From positions 1 through 48,272 of the IMG/VR virus record IMGVR_UViG_3300034104_006230: DNA of 48,272 nucleotides; one strand, 5' to 3'. The stretch is from a virus. The translations under genes were made by a program, and so were the position numbers. Positions 47,289 to 48,272 of this stretch are shown in pieces (within the stretch, counting starts at the first letter, position 1; every line of letters starts with the position of its first letter). The notes beneath the pieces were generated by a model. That model saw only the letters and a program-made list of their open reading frames with translations, was not told the origin of the DNA and did no database searches.

Positions 47289-48272
47289 TTACTCAACGAT
47301 TAAATCAACTTTATTTCCCTTCGCATCAACAGCATCAGATAAAACAAAGTAGAATAAACCGGCAGTATTTGTTAAAGTTGTTTTTGGTGTAAAAATTAAT
47401 TTATACGGTGTACCAATTTTAATTCTTGCAGCTTTAGTTTGATCAATAGAACCAAATGTTAATCTGCTACCTTCATGTGTTGTGAAGTTAGTTATTGTTG
47501 ATCCCGCGTCAAATATTACATTATCCAAACTTAATTTTGAATCATCATAATTCATAATAACTTGCAAGCCCGCCAATTCTGCTTTTGTTAAAGTTGTTGT
47601 TAACACCACTTTACCATTTTCTAATGTTGATGACACACCTAGTTTAGCAGTTTCAACAGCTTCTGTTTTATAAGCCATAGATGTTGACATACTCATATTT
47701 TTTATTGTGTTCACCTCACCATTCACTGAATTAGTATATAATCCAGAACTTATTCTACTAGCAATTACAGCAGGATCGGAAGAGTGTGACCAGTTTAAAT
47801 CACCACCCCAAGCAAATACTGCATGTACTTCTTTTATTGGTGTATCAATTAATACTCTATTCTTAACCACACCATCTAACCAACTTTGATTTAATAAACC
47901 ACTATACCATCTTACTGATGTTGAGGTTGATGTTGGGATCATCGCTGTTGATGACATATTTTGCCCCATCACATGTGCAAATAACGCGTATGAATCCGCT
48001 TCACCAAATGTATTTCCACTAAGTGAGACTTTACCAACTTTCTTTTCTAACGCTGGTAATGTAAAGAAATTTGCGGTCCCGCTAATATCTGTTTGTGAAT
48101 GTCCTAAAAATGCTTTATACGCATCTGATACCGTCACAATATTATTCATCCAAGCTTTAGTAAACGCCGCTCCAACAAATACACCAACCGAATCACCTAC
48201 TTTAACCTGTGTTGTGAAAAGAGCCTCACCACTAGCATCTAATGGTAATTGTGCGATAGGTGTTTGTGTCCA
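47289..48272 (-). CDS. Second dockerin/cohesin-like exported-type protein, partial (start outside window)
   Basis: Open on the minus strand to the right edge; the first visible codon is TGG at 48272 and 327 residues are seen. It parallels the 45002 gene: NIVTVSDAYKAFLGH and FGEADSYALFAHVMG correspond to VTVTDVFLAF and FNEADTYKLLQHLTG; VFAWGGDLNWSHSS corresponds to VTWLGDVNLSHSA; and GLQVIMNYDDSKLSLDNVIF corresponds to GTQFQLNYDNTALEFQKV. The Asp-rich calcium loop has decayed to VSLSGNTFGEAD, so calcium binding is doubtful. Tandem duplication is likely. It ends 1 nt before the ATG at 47287. The N-terminal part, perhaps with a lectin domain, is off the window. Confidence 0.6.
   Translation of the reverse strand, partial: WTQTPIAQLPLDASGEALFTTQVKVGDSVGVFVGAAFTKAWMNNIVTVSDAYKAFLGHSQTDISGTANFFTLPALEKKVGKVSLSGNTFGEADSYALFAHVMGQNMSSTAMIPTSTSTSVRWYSGLLNQSWLDGVVKNRVLIDTPIKEVHAVFAWGGDLNWSHSSDPAVIASRISSGLYTNSVNGEVNTIKNMSMSTSMAYKTEAVETAKLGVSSTLENGKVVLTTTLTKAELAGLQVIMNYDDSKLSLDNVIFDAGSTITNFTTHEGSRLTFGSIDQTKAARIKIGTPYKLIFTPKTTLTNTAGLFYFVLSDAVDAKGNKVDLIVE

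Noticed and set aside
1-48272. CRISPR arrays, integrase, transposase, toxin-antitoxin pair
   Set aside because: No repeat-spacer arrays, recombinase or transposase motifs, or recognisable toxin-antitoxin gene pairs were found on either strand.

Overview
The window is a large piece of a T4-like tailed-phage genome (myovirus head and DNA-packaging set) whose host is very probably a member of the Bacteroidota (Flavobacteria-like). The phage assignment rests on a contiguous head block: large terminase (gp17-like), portal (gp20-like), prohead protease (gp21-like), scaffold (gp22-like) and major capsid protein (gp23-like). It is supported by a gp5-like baseplate OB-fold protein, a gp55-like late sigma factor, a PhoH-like ATPase, dUTPase and a T4 Rnl1-type RNA ligase. 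The host assignment is inference. It rests on very AT-rich DNA, gene starts without Shine-Dalgarno sequences, signal peptides ending in FGQ or NAQ, a DUF4494-like protein, and two small lipoproteins with C-terminal folds resembling type IX secretion sorting domains.

Layout. (1) 1-1968, minus strand: a tail-fibre-like repeat protein (cut by the window edge) and a LamG-like structural protein. (2) 2001-19061, plus strand: small putative virion proteins (including a four-repeat protein and a WYL-like protein), three glycosyltransferases, a degenerate HD protein, dUTPase, PhoH, HAD-like proteins, the gp55-like sigma factor, then putative tail/baseplate proteins and two proteins carrying small conserved phage modules. 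(3) 19062-33376, minus strand: a SAP-like protein, the head/packaging block, several acidic or unknown proteins, a nucleotidyltransferase, a KTSC protein and a small heat-shock protein. One plus-strand gene, ribosomal protein bS21, is embedded in this block. (4) 33535-38246, plus strand: a ClpC-like unfoldase without its N-domain, a probable small RNA or attenuator, a lipoprotein, a one-helix membrane protein, a kinase-like P-loop protein and an RNA ligase. (5) 38563-48272, minus strand: an unusual set of exported proteins, comprising beta-barrel-like outer-membrane proteins, a CsgG-like protein, holin-like membrane proteins, lipoproteins, and two related large proteins with C-type lectin, dockerin-like and cohesin-like parts.

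How the parts may work together. An octamer TATTTATA (or one mismatch) lies just upstream of many transcription units on both strands, often only 3-5 nt before the start codon. With the encoded gp55-like sigma factor it is a good candidate for the late promoter, and may give leaderless mRNAs. bS21, Hsp20 and ClpC look like tools that act on host translation and proteostasis. The kinase-like protein and RNA ligase look like an RNA-repair pair. The exported set in region 5 is the least explained and most interesting part: it would place phage proteins in the host envelope or on its surface. Roles could include lysis, superinfection exclusion or adhesion, but nothing in the sequence decides between them. 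No tRNA, CRISPR array, integrase or transposase was recognised.
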